Positions 18,059 through 25,153 of a stretch of 64,000 nucleotides of DNA are shown one piece after another. Under the pieces are notes generated by a model. The model worked only from the letters and a program-made list of their open reading frames with translations. It ran no database searches and was not told the DNA's origin. The number at the start of each line of letters is the position of its first letter. Within the stretch, counting starts at the first letter, position 1. Source of the DNA: Marivirga aurantiaca. GTDB taxonomy: Bacteria > Bacteroidota > Bacteroidia > Cytophagales > Cyclobacteriaceae. The stretch lies in NCBI RefSeq assembly GCF_016679925.1, contig NZ_JAEQBW010000003.1:467330-531329 (forward strand), in the 5' to 3' direction. Made by a program: the position numbers and the translations under genes.

Positions 18059-18781
18059 TTAAAGCTTTTTCAAATGATCTGTTTTTATATAAGCTTTATT
18101 TTCATTCCATTCTGTTTCTGTCCATACATCTACATGATCCTTAACTATTATTCTATGATGGCCATTCACTTTGTCAACTGCATTAGAAGCAGCTGAAGGT
18201 CCTTCTAACAAAAAGGTAGGTGTGTTGAGAATAATAGCGTATTCAGGGCTTGAGACATTATTGGCGACACCCGCCAACAGAACAATGATGACAACGAACG
18301 AAAAGTACTGCTTTTTTAATTGCCTGGATTGATAGTTTTTGATCATGAAGCCCAACACAATTATAAGTAACAGAGAAAGTGCTAATATGAGTAATGGTTG
18401 GTATTTATCATAAAAGTATTCCAGGTAGAATGGGAAATCATATGAATAGCCACTTAGCTTTTCTTTTTCAGCTATTTGTTGGATATGGTTTAATACTTTT
18501 TTGTCCTCGGTTAATTCGAAATATTTTTCCAAATAGTAAATGGTTAGCCCATAATTGGTAAGTCCTTCCTCTATCCTTGCCATCTTTAAAAGCATGGCCG
18601 GACTGGCTTTTCCCTCTTCCAAAATTGATTCGTAGATTTTTATAGACTCGGTATACAATTTTATTGAATATAAAGAATCGGCTTTAACTAATTCATTTTC
18701 AACAGTATTAGCGTTTACATTTAAGAAAAAAGAGAGGCTGACAAAAATAGAAACGAGAAATTTGAGAATTACCTTTTGCAT
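18059..18781 (-). CDS. TPR / two-TM / SH3 membrane protein (BatE-like)
   Basis: The 240-aa product has a signal peptide (about 1-24), two to three TPR-type helix pairs (residues 30-115), two adjacent TM helices (about 130-147 and 158-175), and a C-terminal bacterial SH3-like segment (HHRIIVKDHVDVWTETEWNE). This order is seen in BatE-type proteins of Bacteroidota, but no bat or moxR genes are beside it, so the name is only a resemblance. It precedes rlmD on the same strand. Confidence 0.65.
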   Translation of the reverse strand: MQKVILKFLVSIFVSLSFFLNVNANTVENELVKADSLYSIKLYTESIKIYESILEEGKASPAMLLKMARIEEGLTNYGLTIYYLEKYFELTEDKKVLNHIQQIAEKEKLSGYSYDFPFYLEYFYDKYQPLLILALSLLLIIVLGFMIKNYQSRQLKKQYFSFVVIIVLLAGVANNVSSPEYAIILNTPTFLLEGPSAASNAVDKVNGHHRIIVKDHVDVWTETEWNENKAYIKTDHLKKL

Positions 18782-18921
18782 TTTATTTAATAGTGCTTAC
18801 ATTTGCAACGCAATTAAGGAAAACGACTCCTCAAAAGCAAAAAAACAGATACCTTCTGCTTGAAAGAAACGGAAGGATTTTGAGTTAAGTATTACGATGG
18901 AAATTAGTTTCCGTTCTGTTT

Positions 18922-18994
18922 GACTCGCTAGCTCAGCTGGTAGAGCACATCCCTTTTAAGGATGGGGTCTTGGGTTCGAACCCCAAGCGAGTCA
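18922..18994 (+). tRNA. tRNA-Lys(TTT), copy 1
   Basis: 73-nt cloverleaf. Acceptor GACTCGC/GCGAGTC, D-arm AGCTCAGCTGGTAGAGC, anticodon loop CTTTTAA with anticodon TTT, T-arm GGGTTCGAACCCC, discriminator A. CCA is not encoded. An identical copy lies at 19115. Confidence 0.97.
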
Positions 18995-19001
18995 CTATTA
19001 G

Positions 19002-19034
19002 GCTCCAATAATTAAATATTGGAGCATTTTTTTT
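19002..19034 (+). terminator. Intrinsic terminator after tRNA-Lys copy 1
   Basis: GCTCCAATA-ATTAAA-TATTGGAGC, a perfect 9-bp stem, followed by a T-rich run (19026-19034). Confidence 0.85.
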
Positions 19035-19114
19035 CTTATAGGATTTATACTGATTAAAAGAATCAGGAGGATTGGACTTCAATCTCTTAGATTTAAATGA
19101 TAAACAATATAAAT

Positions 19115-19187
19115 GACTCGCTAGCTCAGCTGGTAGAGCACATCCCTTTTAAGGATGGGGTCTTGGGTTCGAACCCCAAGCGAGTCA
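19115..19187 (+). tRNA. tRNA-Lys(TTT), copy 2
   Basis: Identical over all 73 nt to the copy at 18922-18994, with its own terminator. This points to local duplication of the tRNA gene. Confidence 0.97.
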
Positions 19188-19188
19188 C

Positions 19189-19216
19189 AAAAAACCTATC
19201 TTCGGATGGGTTTTTT
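19189..19216 (+). terminator. Intrinsic terminator after tRNA-Lys copy 2
   Basis: AAAAAACCTATC-TTCG-GATGGGTTTTTT: a 12-bp stem with one T-G pair, UUCG tetraloop and T-run. Confidence 0.85.
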
Positions 19217-19250
19217 GCTTTATGACTGTATATTTGCAGGCATAAGCCAT

Positions 19251-19334
19251 GCGCACGTGGTGAAATTGGTAGACACGCCACCTTGAGGGGGTGGTGGGGG
19301 CAACCCTGTGGAAGTTCGAATCTTCTCGTGCGCA
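19251..19334 (+). tRNA. tRNA-Leu(GAG)
   Basis: 84-nt class II tRNA. Acceptor GCGCACG/CGTGCGC, anticodon stem CCACC/GGTGG around loop TTGAGGG (anticodon GAG), a long variable arm, T-arm and discriminator A. Confidence 0.95.
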
Positions 19335-19361
19335 CAATTCCGTTTAGAATTATTATCAACA

Positions 19362-19396
19362 AAAAAGGCTGCAAATTCTCGATTTGCAGCCTTTTT
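19362..19396. terminator. Bidirectional terminator between tRNA-Leu and the CBS-type gene
   Basis: AAAAAGGCTGCAAAT-TCTCG-ATTTGCAGCCTTTTT: perfect 15-bp stem with A-run and T-run, able to end transcription from both the tRNA cluster (+) and the gene ending at 19420 (-). Confidence 0.9.
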
Positions 19397-19419
19397 CTTT
19401 GCCAGGTTTTCTAATAAAA

Positions 19420-20790
19420 TTAATCAGAAAAAGCCATTAATAAATCTTGCTTGGTTATGATATGCGGGGTTTGTTGTTCATCCATTACCATTAGGGCCTT
19501 ATCACCACGATTCATCATTGATGATATGGTGTCCACAGTAGTGTTCATGGCAATGAATTTAAATGAATCATCCATAATCTCAGACACAGGTTTATTCTTT
19601 AATTCAGGCTTCTCTACTAATTTATTCAATAATTTAGTATCGGAAATACTTCCAACAAAATGACCGTTTTCCTGAACCGGCAATTGGGAAATAGACAATT
19701 CGTCCAATAGTTTAACAACCTCGCCTACCTTGGTATCACTATTAACGGAAATTAACTTGAAAGAACCGTTTCTCTTAGCGATGATGTCTTTTGCTGTAGC
19801 ATATTCATTGTTCTCCAGAAAGCCGTGGTCCCTCATCCAGTCATCATTATAGATTTTGCCGAGGTAACGGGTTCCGTGATCTGGCAATATGATCACCATT
19901 ACATCATCCTCTTTCATGTTTTCTTTGGCATATTCCAAAGCTCCATGAACAGCCGATCCACATGACCAACCACAGAACAAGCCTTCTTCACGCGCCAGTC
20001 TTCTGGTCATTATGGCACCGTCTTTATCTGTTACTTTTACAAAATGGTCAATTAAAGAGAAGTCTACGTTTTTAGGCAGGATGTCTTCTCCTATTCCTTC
20101 TGTTAAATAAGGATAAATCTCTTTTTCATCAAATATGCCAGTTTCCTTATATTTTTTGAATACGGAACCGTAAGAGTCTATTCCTACACTTATTACTTTA
20201 GGGTTTTGTTCTTTGAGGTATTTACTGGTTCCACACATAGAACCACCAGTACCAACACCAGCTGCCCAATGAGTGATTTTACCATCTGTCTGTTCCCAAA
20301 TTTCCGGGCCAGTTGTTTCATAGTGGGCTACCGCATTGGAAGTATTGTCATATTGATTGGGGTAGAATGAATTAGGGATCTCCTGGTTTAATTTTTTCGC
20401 AATGGAATAGTAAGAGCGAGAGTCTTCCGGTGAAACATTGGTAGGACACACTATCACTTCAGCACCCATAGCACGAAGGATATCCATTTTCTCTTTCGAT
20501 TGTTTATCGGCAAGTGTGAAAATACATTTATACCCTTTGGATATTGCCACTAATGCAAGTCCCATTCCGGTGTTTCCGGATGTTCCTTCTATGATAGTGC
20601 CACCGGGCTTCAAAATACCTGCTTTCTCGGCATCTTCAATCATCTTGATAGCCATTCTATCTTTCATGGAATTTCCGGGGTTGAAATATTCCACTTTTAC
20701 AAGTATAGTACCCGAAATGCCTTTATTTATTTTATTAAGTTTAACCAAAGGTGTATTTCCGATGGTATCTATAATGGAGTTATAGTACAT
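19420..20790 (-). CDS. Cystathionine beta-synthase-type PLP enzyme with CBS pair
   Basis: Cytosolic PLP-dependent beta-replacement enzyme joining serine (or O-acetylserine) with a thiol in trans-sulfuration or cysteine synthesis. Residues about 1-320 are the fold type II catalytic domain: PLP lysine in NPGNSMKDR, phosphate loop GTSGNTGMG, and WSCGSAVHGA near the cofactor nitrogen. Residues about 335-456 are two CBS motifs, usually regulatory. The length of 456 aa fits bacterial CBS. Cystathionine beta-synthase versus cysteine synthase activity cannot be settled from sequence. A TAACTTTG match (20817-20810) may be its promoter. Confidence 0.9.
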   Translation of the reverse strand: MYYNSIIDTIGNTPLVKLNKINKGISGTILVKVEYFNPGNSMKDRMAIKMIEDAEKAGILKPGGTIIEGTSGNTGMGLALVAISKGYKCIFTLADKQSKEKMDILRAMGAEVIVCPTNVSPEDSRSYYSIAKKLNQEIPNSFYPNQYDNTSNAVAHYETTGPEIWEQTDGKITHWAAGVGTGGSMCGTSKYLKEQNPKVISVGIDSYGSVFKKYKETGIFDEKEIYPYLTEGIGEDILPKNVDFSLIDHFVKVTDKDGAIMTRRLAREEGLFCGWSCGSAVHGALEYAKENMKEDDVMVIILPDHGTRYLGKIYNDDWMRDHGFLENNEYATAKDIIAKRNGSFKLISVNSDTKVGEVVKLLDELSISQLPVQENGHFVGSISDTKLLNKLVEKPELKNKPVSEIMDDSFKFIAMNTTVDTISSMMNRGDKALMVMDEQQTPHIITKQDLLMAFSD

Positions 20791-20876
20791 GTTTTTATTT
20801 TTCTTTGTGCAAAGTTAATTATTTATAATCATCATTGAAAAGTGACGCGTGTAATATTCATGTTCTTTTATAAAGA

Positions 20877-20893
20877 ATAGCTATAGTAGCTAT
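20877..20893. promoter_or_regulatory. Small palindrome upstream of the 100-aa gene
   Basis: ATAGCTA-TAG-TAGCTAT, 7-bp arms, 34 nt upstream of the start at 20928. Possible operator in the divergent region between the CBS-type gene and the 100-aa gene; weak evidence. Confidence 0.3.
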
Positions 20894-20927
20894 ACTTATA
20901 TTTATAATGTTACTAAAATAAAAAATT

Positions 20928-21230
20928 ATGAAAAGGTATAACGCTATTATAGAATCGAAAATTAACGAGCTCTCGAACTATGGTTACATTCATAATTTTT
21001 TATTTAAAGATGGACACCTGATACTTGAAAAAGAAGTTGATGATCAAAAAATTGTAAAGGACTACGTAGCTGAACAAGTTTCCATAGAGGCAGAATTCCT
21101 ATATGAAGAAAAAGGTTCCGCGGTGATTACTCTAATGACCAATGATGGGGAATTGGGCTATGTAATTGATAAGATGAATTCTACCGGGGAATTTCCTTTT
21201 ATTAATTTTTATGAAGCTTTGGACGATTGA
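20928..21230 (+). CDS. Conserved ~100-aa Bacteroidota protein, paralogue 1
   Basis: Small acidic cytosolic protein of unknown function. It resembles a Bacteroidota family sometimes mislabelled phosphoribosylpyrophosphate synthetase, though it has no PRPP-binding motif. Shared pattern with the gene at 21541: N-terminal helix (ESKINELSNYGY), a short beta segment, a conserved EF-FE/EFLYE stretch, and TNDG followed by G-V-D. The pattern and tandem location indicate gene duplication. A strong terminator follows at 21354. Confidence 0.75.
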   Translation: MKRYNAIIESKINELSNYGYIHNFLFKDGHLILEKEVDDQKIVKDYVAEQVSIEAEFLYEEKGSAVITLMTNDGELGYVIDKMNSTGEFPFINFYEALDD

Positions 21231-21353
21231 AAATTTTAAATAATTGTTGCCATAATTCTCTCTAAATGGTTATGAGGGTAAGTATTTGGCTTTTATATAT
21301 TAATTATTCTGTTTCTTTATTTGTTGTATTAAAATGGGTTATCTATTAAATTA

Positions 21354-21385
21354 GGGATGGTACTCTCAGAGTCCATCCCTTTTTT
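21354..21385 (+). terminator. Intrinsic terminator downstream of paralogue 1
   Basis: GGGATGG-(TACTCTCAGAGT)-CCATCCC followed by TTTTTT. A 7-bp GC-rich stem with an inner ACTC/GAGT stem. Confidence 0.85.
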
Positions 21386-21440
21386 ATGATAACCTGCAGT
21401 CTTTTCTATCGTTAAATAATAGCTCATAGACCCACTAAAG

Positions 21441-21550
21441 TTATGAAATGAGCATAAATACTCGAGGGCGAATTTATACCAACCGCCAGGTGAATATTTA
21501 TCGCGAATTCCATGTGATAACTTAAAACAAACATAGACACATGAAAGATA
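21441..21550 (+). repeat. 110-bp dispersed element, copy 2 (upstream of paralogue 2)
   Basis: Same length as, and colinear with, the copy at 7585-7694 on the opposite strand; the 77-nt core (21441-21517) differs at two positions. Inverted arms are ATAAATACTC (21454-21463) and GAATATTTAT (21492-21501), one mismatch, enclosing GGCG (21467-21470) and CGCC (21484-21487). The element runs into the start codon of the gene at 21541. Confidence 0.9.
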
Positions 21551-21846
21551 GAAACGCAATGAAAACTATTTCCCAGAGATTGGAAGAGATTAAATCGGAT
21601 GGGTATACAGTTGATTTTCAGTTTGATGAAAGCGAAGGTGTATTAAAATCGGATAGTAATCAATACACTGCAGACAAGATTGAAATAGTAAATGAATTCC
21701 GCTTCGAAGGACCTTCTAATCCAGATGACATGTCAATTTTGTACCTGATACAAACCAATGATGGTACAAAAGGATCTATTGTTGATGGGTATGGTATTTC
21801 GGGTTCGCCTGAACTAGCAGAATTTTTAATGAAGGCAGACTCTTAG
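21541..21846 (+). CDS. Conserved ~100-aa Bacteroidota protein, paralogue 2
   Basis: The 101-aa product is related to the gene at 20928 (KTISQRLEEIKSDGYTVDFQ, INEFRFEG-like VNEFRFEG, QTNDG, IVDGYGISG). It fits the same uncharacterised family even better than paralogue 1. Two starts are possible. The ATG at 21541 lies inside the dispersed element, and the ATG at 21559 (MKTISQRL) matches the usual family N-terminus, so the first six residues may have been donated by the repeat. The 3' end overlaps pyrB by 4 nt (convergent). Confidence 0.75.
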   Translation: MKDRNAMKTISQRLEEIKSDGYTVDFQFDESEGVLKSDSNQYTADKIEIVNEFRFEGPSNPDDMSILYLIQTNDGTKGSIVDGYGISGSPELAEFLMKADS

Positions 21847-22772
21847 TTTTGCTTTTTTTGTGCTAATAGAAACAATACTGCCATTCTGATGGCTACACCA
21901 TTTTCTACCTGATTGAGTATAATAGATTGTTTGGAATCGGCTACGTCAGTACTAATCTCCACCCCTCTGTTGATAGGCCCCGGGTGCATCACTATAATTT
22001 CTTTATTGATACTATTGAGCAACTTCTTATTAATGCCATAGTATAATGAATATTCTCTCAATGAAGGAAAATACTTTAATTGTTGTCTTTCCAGTTGAAT
22101 TCGTAAAATATTGGCTACATCACACCATTCCAGCGTTTCTTTTACGTCCAGGCTAACTTTCACTCCCAGTTCTTTAATGTATTTTGGCAGTAAAGTGTTA
22201 GGCCCACAAACCATTACTTCCGCACCTAATTTTTGTAGCGCATAAATATTGGAAAGTGCCACTCTTGAATGAAGTATATCGCCAATAATAGCCACCTTTT
22301 TATTAGTCAAATCACCTAGCTTTTCCCGTATGGAATAAGTGTCCAACAAAGCTTGTGTTGGGTGTTCATGTGTTCCATCTCCGGCATTAATGATGTTGGC
22401 TTTTATGTGGCGGGAAAGAAAATGTGCTGCTCCCGGACTTGCATGACGCATCACCACCATATCAACTTTCATAGATAAAATATTGTTGACAGTATCCAGC
22501 AGGGTTTCTCCTTTCTTTACAGAGCTATTGGAGGAGGAAAAATTCACTACATCAGCAGAAAGCCTTTTTTCAGCTAGTTCAAAAGAAAGTTTAGTGCGTG
22601 TAGAATTTTCGAAAAAGATGTTGGCAATGGTAATATCCCTTAATGAGGGTACTTTCTTAATGGGGCGGTTGATCACTTCTTTAAAATGATCTGTAGTTTC
22701 AAATATTAATTGGATGTCATCTTTGCTTAACTCTTTGATGCCCAATAAATGATCTACACTTAAATTTGCCAT
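21843..22772 (-). CDS. pyrB: Aspartate carbamoyltransferase catalytic subunit
   Basis: Cytosolic enzyme joining carbamoyl phosphate to aspartate in pyrimidine synthesis. Carbamoyl-phosphate signature FFENSTRTKLSFELA, then VNFSSSNSSVKKGET (mobile loop), MRHASPGAA, HEHPTQALLD, and VMHPGPINRGVEI near the C-terminus. I start at ATG 22772 (MANLSVDHLL), two bases after the pyrR stop. An upstream in-frame ATG at 22796 would overlap pyrR and add eight non-family residues. No pyrI is visible. Confidence 0.95.
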   Translation of the reverse strand: MANLSVDHLLGIKELSKDDIQLIFETTDHFKEVINRPIKKVPSLRDITIANIFFENSTRTKLSFELAEKRLSADVVNFSSSNSSVKKGETLLDTVNNILSMKVDMVVMRHASPGAAHFLSRHIKANIINAGDGTHEHPTQALLDTYSIREKLGDLTNKKVAIIGDILHSRVALSNIYALQKLGAEVMVCGPNTLLPKYIKELGVKVSLDVKETLEWCDVANILRIQLERQQLKYFPSLREYSLYYGINKKLLNSINKEIIVMHPGPINRGVEISTDVADSKQSIILNQVENGVAIRMAVLFLLAQKKQN

Positions 22773-22774
22773 AT

Positions 22775-23317
22775 TTATTCGTTTGTCACTAACCAAATTT
22801 TGTCACTTTCAGCACCTTGGTCCATCCATTCTACCAATACCCGCTGTGTTTTCAATGTATTGACTCTTTTTCCTACATAATCCGGTTGAATAGGAAGATC
22901 TCTCGTATATTTCCTGTCTATAAAGGTAAGGAGTTCTACTAAGCGGGGCCTTCCGAAAGCAATCATGGCATCCAAAGCCGCTCTTACAGTTCTTCCTGTA
23001 AATAGCACATCATCAATTAAAATTACTTTCTTGTCCTCAATCAAAAAGGGTACTTTGGTGGCATTTGCCTGGATGGGTGTTTCTCTTCTACGGAAATCGT
23101 CACGATAAAAAGTAGTGTCCAGGTATCCAATGGATATGCTTTTACCCAATCGTTCTTCAAGTCTTTTCTGAATTCTGTTGGCAAGGTAAATACCTCTTGG
23201 CTGTAGGCCTATGAGCACGGTGTCACTAAAATCAGTATGGTTTTCAATTAACTCTTCTACGAGGCGGTTGATAGTGATTTGTAAAAGTTCTGTATCTAAA
23301 ATCAGACGTTTTTCCAT
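22775..23317 (-). CDS. pyrR: Bifunctional pyr regulator / uracil phosphoribosyltransferase PyrR
   Basis: The 180-aa PRTase-fold protein carries the PRPP loop VILIDDVLFTGRTVRAALDA, the flexible-loop region RRRETPIQ and TFIDRKYTRDLPIQPDYVGK near the C-terminus, all characteristic of PyrR. In Bacillus it binds pyr mRNA to attenuate transcription. Here it lies 2 nt before pyrB, so it is translationally linked, but I see no PyrR-type attenuator in the short upstream gap. RNA-binding regulation in this organism is therefore unproven. Confidence 0.93.
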   Translation of the reverse strand: MEKRLILDTELLQITINRLVEELIENHTDFSDTVLIGLQPRGIYLANRIQKRLEERLGKSISIGYLDTTFYRDDFRRRETPIQANATKVPFLIEDKKVILIDDVLFTGRTVRAALDAMIAFGRPRLVELLTFIDRKYTRDLPIQPDYVGKRVNTLKTQRVLVEWMDQGAESDKIWLVTNE

Positions 23318-23349
23318 AATGCTGGGGGCAAAGATATAAAACTACTAAA

Positions 23350-24864
23350 TTATTTAACCACTATTTTATTGATAAAAAATACTTTTCTGTTGAGTTCAAT
23401 ATTGTTATCTCGTAAATTCTTGACCCTATTGACTCCATAGGCAAAAAAAGTATTGTCATACCAATTTTCAAGCCCCTCCAATTCGTCATTATTGGCTTTT
23501 ACTTCATCGTCATCGTAAAGAAGCTTTAAATCCTCGGAGAATTTACCCTCTACAATTTCCTGTCCTTTTATTACTTTCACTTTCAATTGTTGTTTGAACA
23601 GATAAAGCATGATAATTTGATCTTCTGTAAAAGCCAGGTGGATATGCTTTTCCAGTTGAAAGCTCTTCAAATCATTAATTTCAAAGCTATTGTCCCATAA
23701 TAACTTACCCTCATCATTAAATCCCATTAAAACGGCATGAGTGTATTTATAGCCGTCAAAAACCTGGGCCGAATTTCTGGTCATAAAGGCATCTGTACTA
23801 TATGGCATAAAACCACTGCTACTGTTAGTGTAAGTAGGGTAGTAACCTTCCCCGATTAAGATATTCTGGTCTTTTTGTTTAACTATGTCCTGGACATATA
23901 AGCGATAACTGAACCGTAATTTTTTGCCTTTTATTTTTTTCCTGGCAATCCGTTTTTTTATTCTGTCCTTCCTTTTTTCTCTCATGTAATTGAAGAAATT
24001 ATCCAGATCAGCATAATTATAAAAATTGATTTCTTTTTCATCAGGATCGCTTAAATCGGCAATATACAGTCCTCTTGACGTTTCACGTCTTCGTTTGGTG
24101 GAATATGTTCCCGCCAATAAGTCCCCGCCTTTACTGCTGTCAACTATTCGGCCATCAGTTAGGCTTATGTTTTCTTCCCCATCAATGTTCTGCGTAAACA
24201 TCAATTCTCCTTGTGTAGAATACGCCCGCACTGTGATGCCATAAGATTTGTCATATCTGCGTTCACTGGTAATAATTCTCACCCATTCATCATCAGATTT
24301 TGTAACTATCTGCAACAAACTGCTTCTATCGTTGTAGAATCCAGGTAAAACTACGCCTCTTTCTGCAGTGAAATTGTACATCATTAAAGCTGCTCTTGTA
24401 TTGACATTGCCTCCAAAGACCACCGCATCATTTTTCATTTCAAATTCAGTGAGGTTAATAGGGACTAAATTGTCATATATATAAGTCTGAATATGGAATT
24501 CATCTGCCATAAATGAGATAAAAAGTAAATCTTCTGCATAATCCCTCCCTTCCTGGAAAAGCATCACAAATCTCCCTTTCTGGTAGTCGTATCCCTTGAA
24601 GTTGAATTTCTTATCAATTATAATTTCCTGTCTGTCTACCTCCTGAAGTAGGGTGTCCAGTCTTATGATTTCCCACACATTTTCCTTAAAGGTGCTCTCT
24701 TTAGGCATTTCTTTAAAGATAAAAATCCCTTTCTCTTCTGCTGATACAATAAAATAGGGATCGTAAAAATCATCTATTTCAATTTCATATCTTAAAGGTT
24801 GTGTAATCTGTGAAAAGACAGATAGGCTGAAAAATATAAAAAATAAAGTGATTGAGTATTGCAT
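23350..24864 (-). CDS. Secreted protein of unknown function
   Basis: The 504-aa product has a signal peptide (about 1-18, SLSVFSQ) and a mostly beta-strand body with many aromatic and acidic residues. There is a lysine/arginine-rich stretch at about 294-320 (KRKDRIKKRIARKKIKGKK is inside it). No domain is recognised, there is no T9SS tail and no membrane anchor, and a periplasmic location is inferred. Short strand repeats could form a propeller-like fold. It lies 32 nt upstream of pyrR on the same strand, which may put it in the same transcript without a functional link. Confidence 0.7.
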   Translation of the reverse strand: MQYSITLFFIFFSLSVFSQITQPLRYEIEIDDFYDPYFIVSAEEKGIFIFKEMPKESTFKENVWEIIRLDTLLQEVDRQEIIIDKKFNFKGYDYQKGRFVMLFQEGRDYAEDLLFISFMADEFHIQTYIYDNLVPINLTEFEMKNDAVVFGGNVNTRAALMMYNFTAERGVVLPGFYNDRSSLLQIVTKSDDEWVRIITSERRYDKSYGITVRAYSTQGELMFTQNIDGEENISLTDGRIVDSSKGGDLLAGTYSTKRRRETSRGLYIADLSDPDEKEINFYNYADLDNFFNYMREKRKDRIKKRIARKKIKGKKLRFSYRLYVQDIVKQKDQNILIGEGYYPTYTNSSSGFMPYSTDAFMTRNSAQVFDGYKYTHAVLMGFNDEGKLLWDNSFEINDLKSFQLEKHIHLAFTEDQIIMLYLFKQQLKVKVIKGQEIVEGKFSEDLKLLYDDDEVKANNDELEGLENWYDNTFFAYGVNRVKNLRDNNIELNRKVFFINKIVVK

Positions 24865-25153
24865 ATATAATTCCGGCTTTGTCTACTAAAGATAATAATG
24901 AAAGCTTGCAAAAATTAAAGAAAGTTATACTTTTTAATTTATTATTGAGTCAATCTTTTGTAGAGCATGTTTTTTGCGCCTTAATATTTTTCTGATTATA
25001 TATTCAACAACCTTTATGGCTGGCCTATTGTTACATACTACTTGCTATATGTATTTGAAAAAATAGCCATAGAACATTTTGAGTCTTTATTTTAGGTTAT
25101 ACATACTTATCATTAACGATATATCTTTTAATTTTACAAAAAAAATAAACGTT

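Noticed and set aside
19126..19374. Minus-strand open frame over the tRNA genes
   Set aside because: It overlaps two clear tRNA genes and terminators; its apparent protein is a tRNA translation artefact.
7585..21550. Dispersed element as an integron attC site
   Set aside because: No integrase, no cassette array, and no convincing attC core triplets at the hairpin ends; only two clear copies on opposite strands.
23318..23349. PyrR-dependent attenuator before pyrR
   Set aside because: Only 32 nt separate the genes; no anti-antiterminator or terminator structure is visible.
25079..25153. Upstream TTG start for PolX
   Set aside because: The added 25 residues lack family similarity and look like AT-rich leader DNA.
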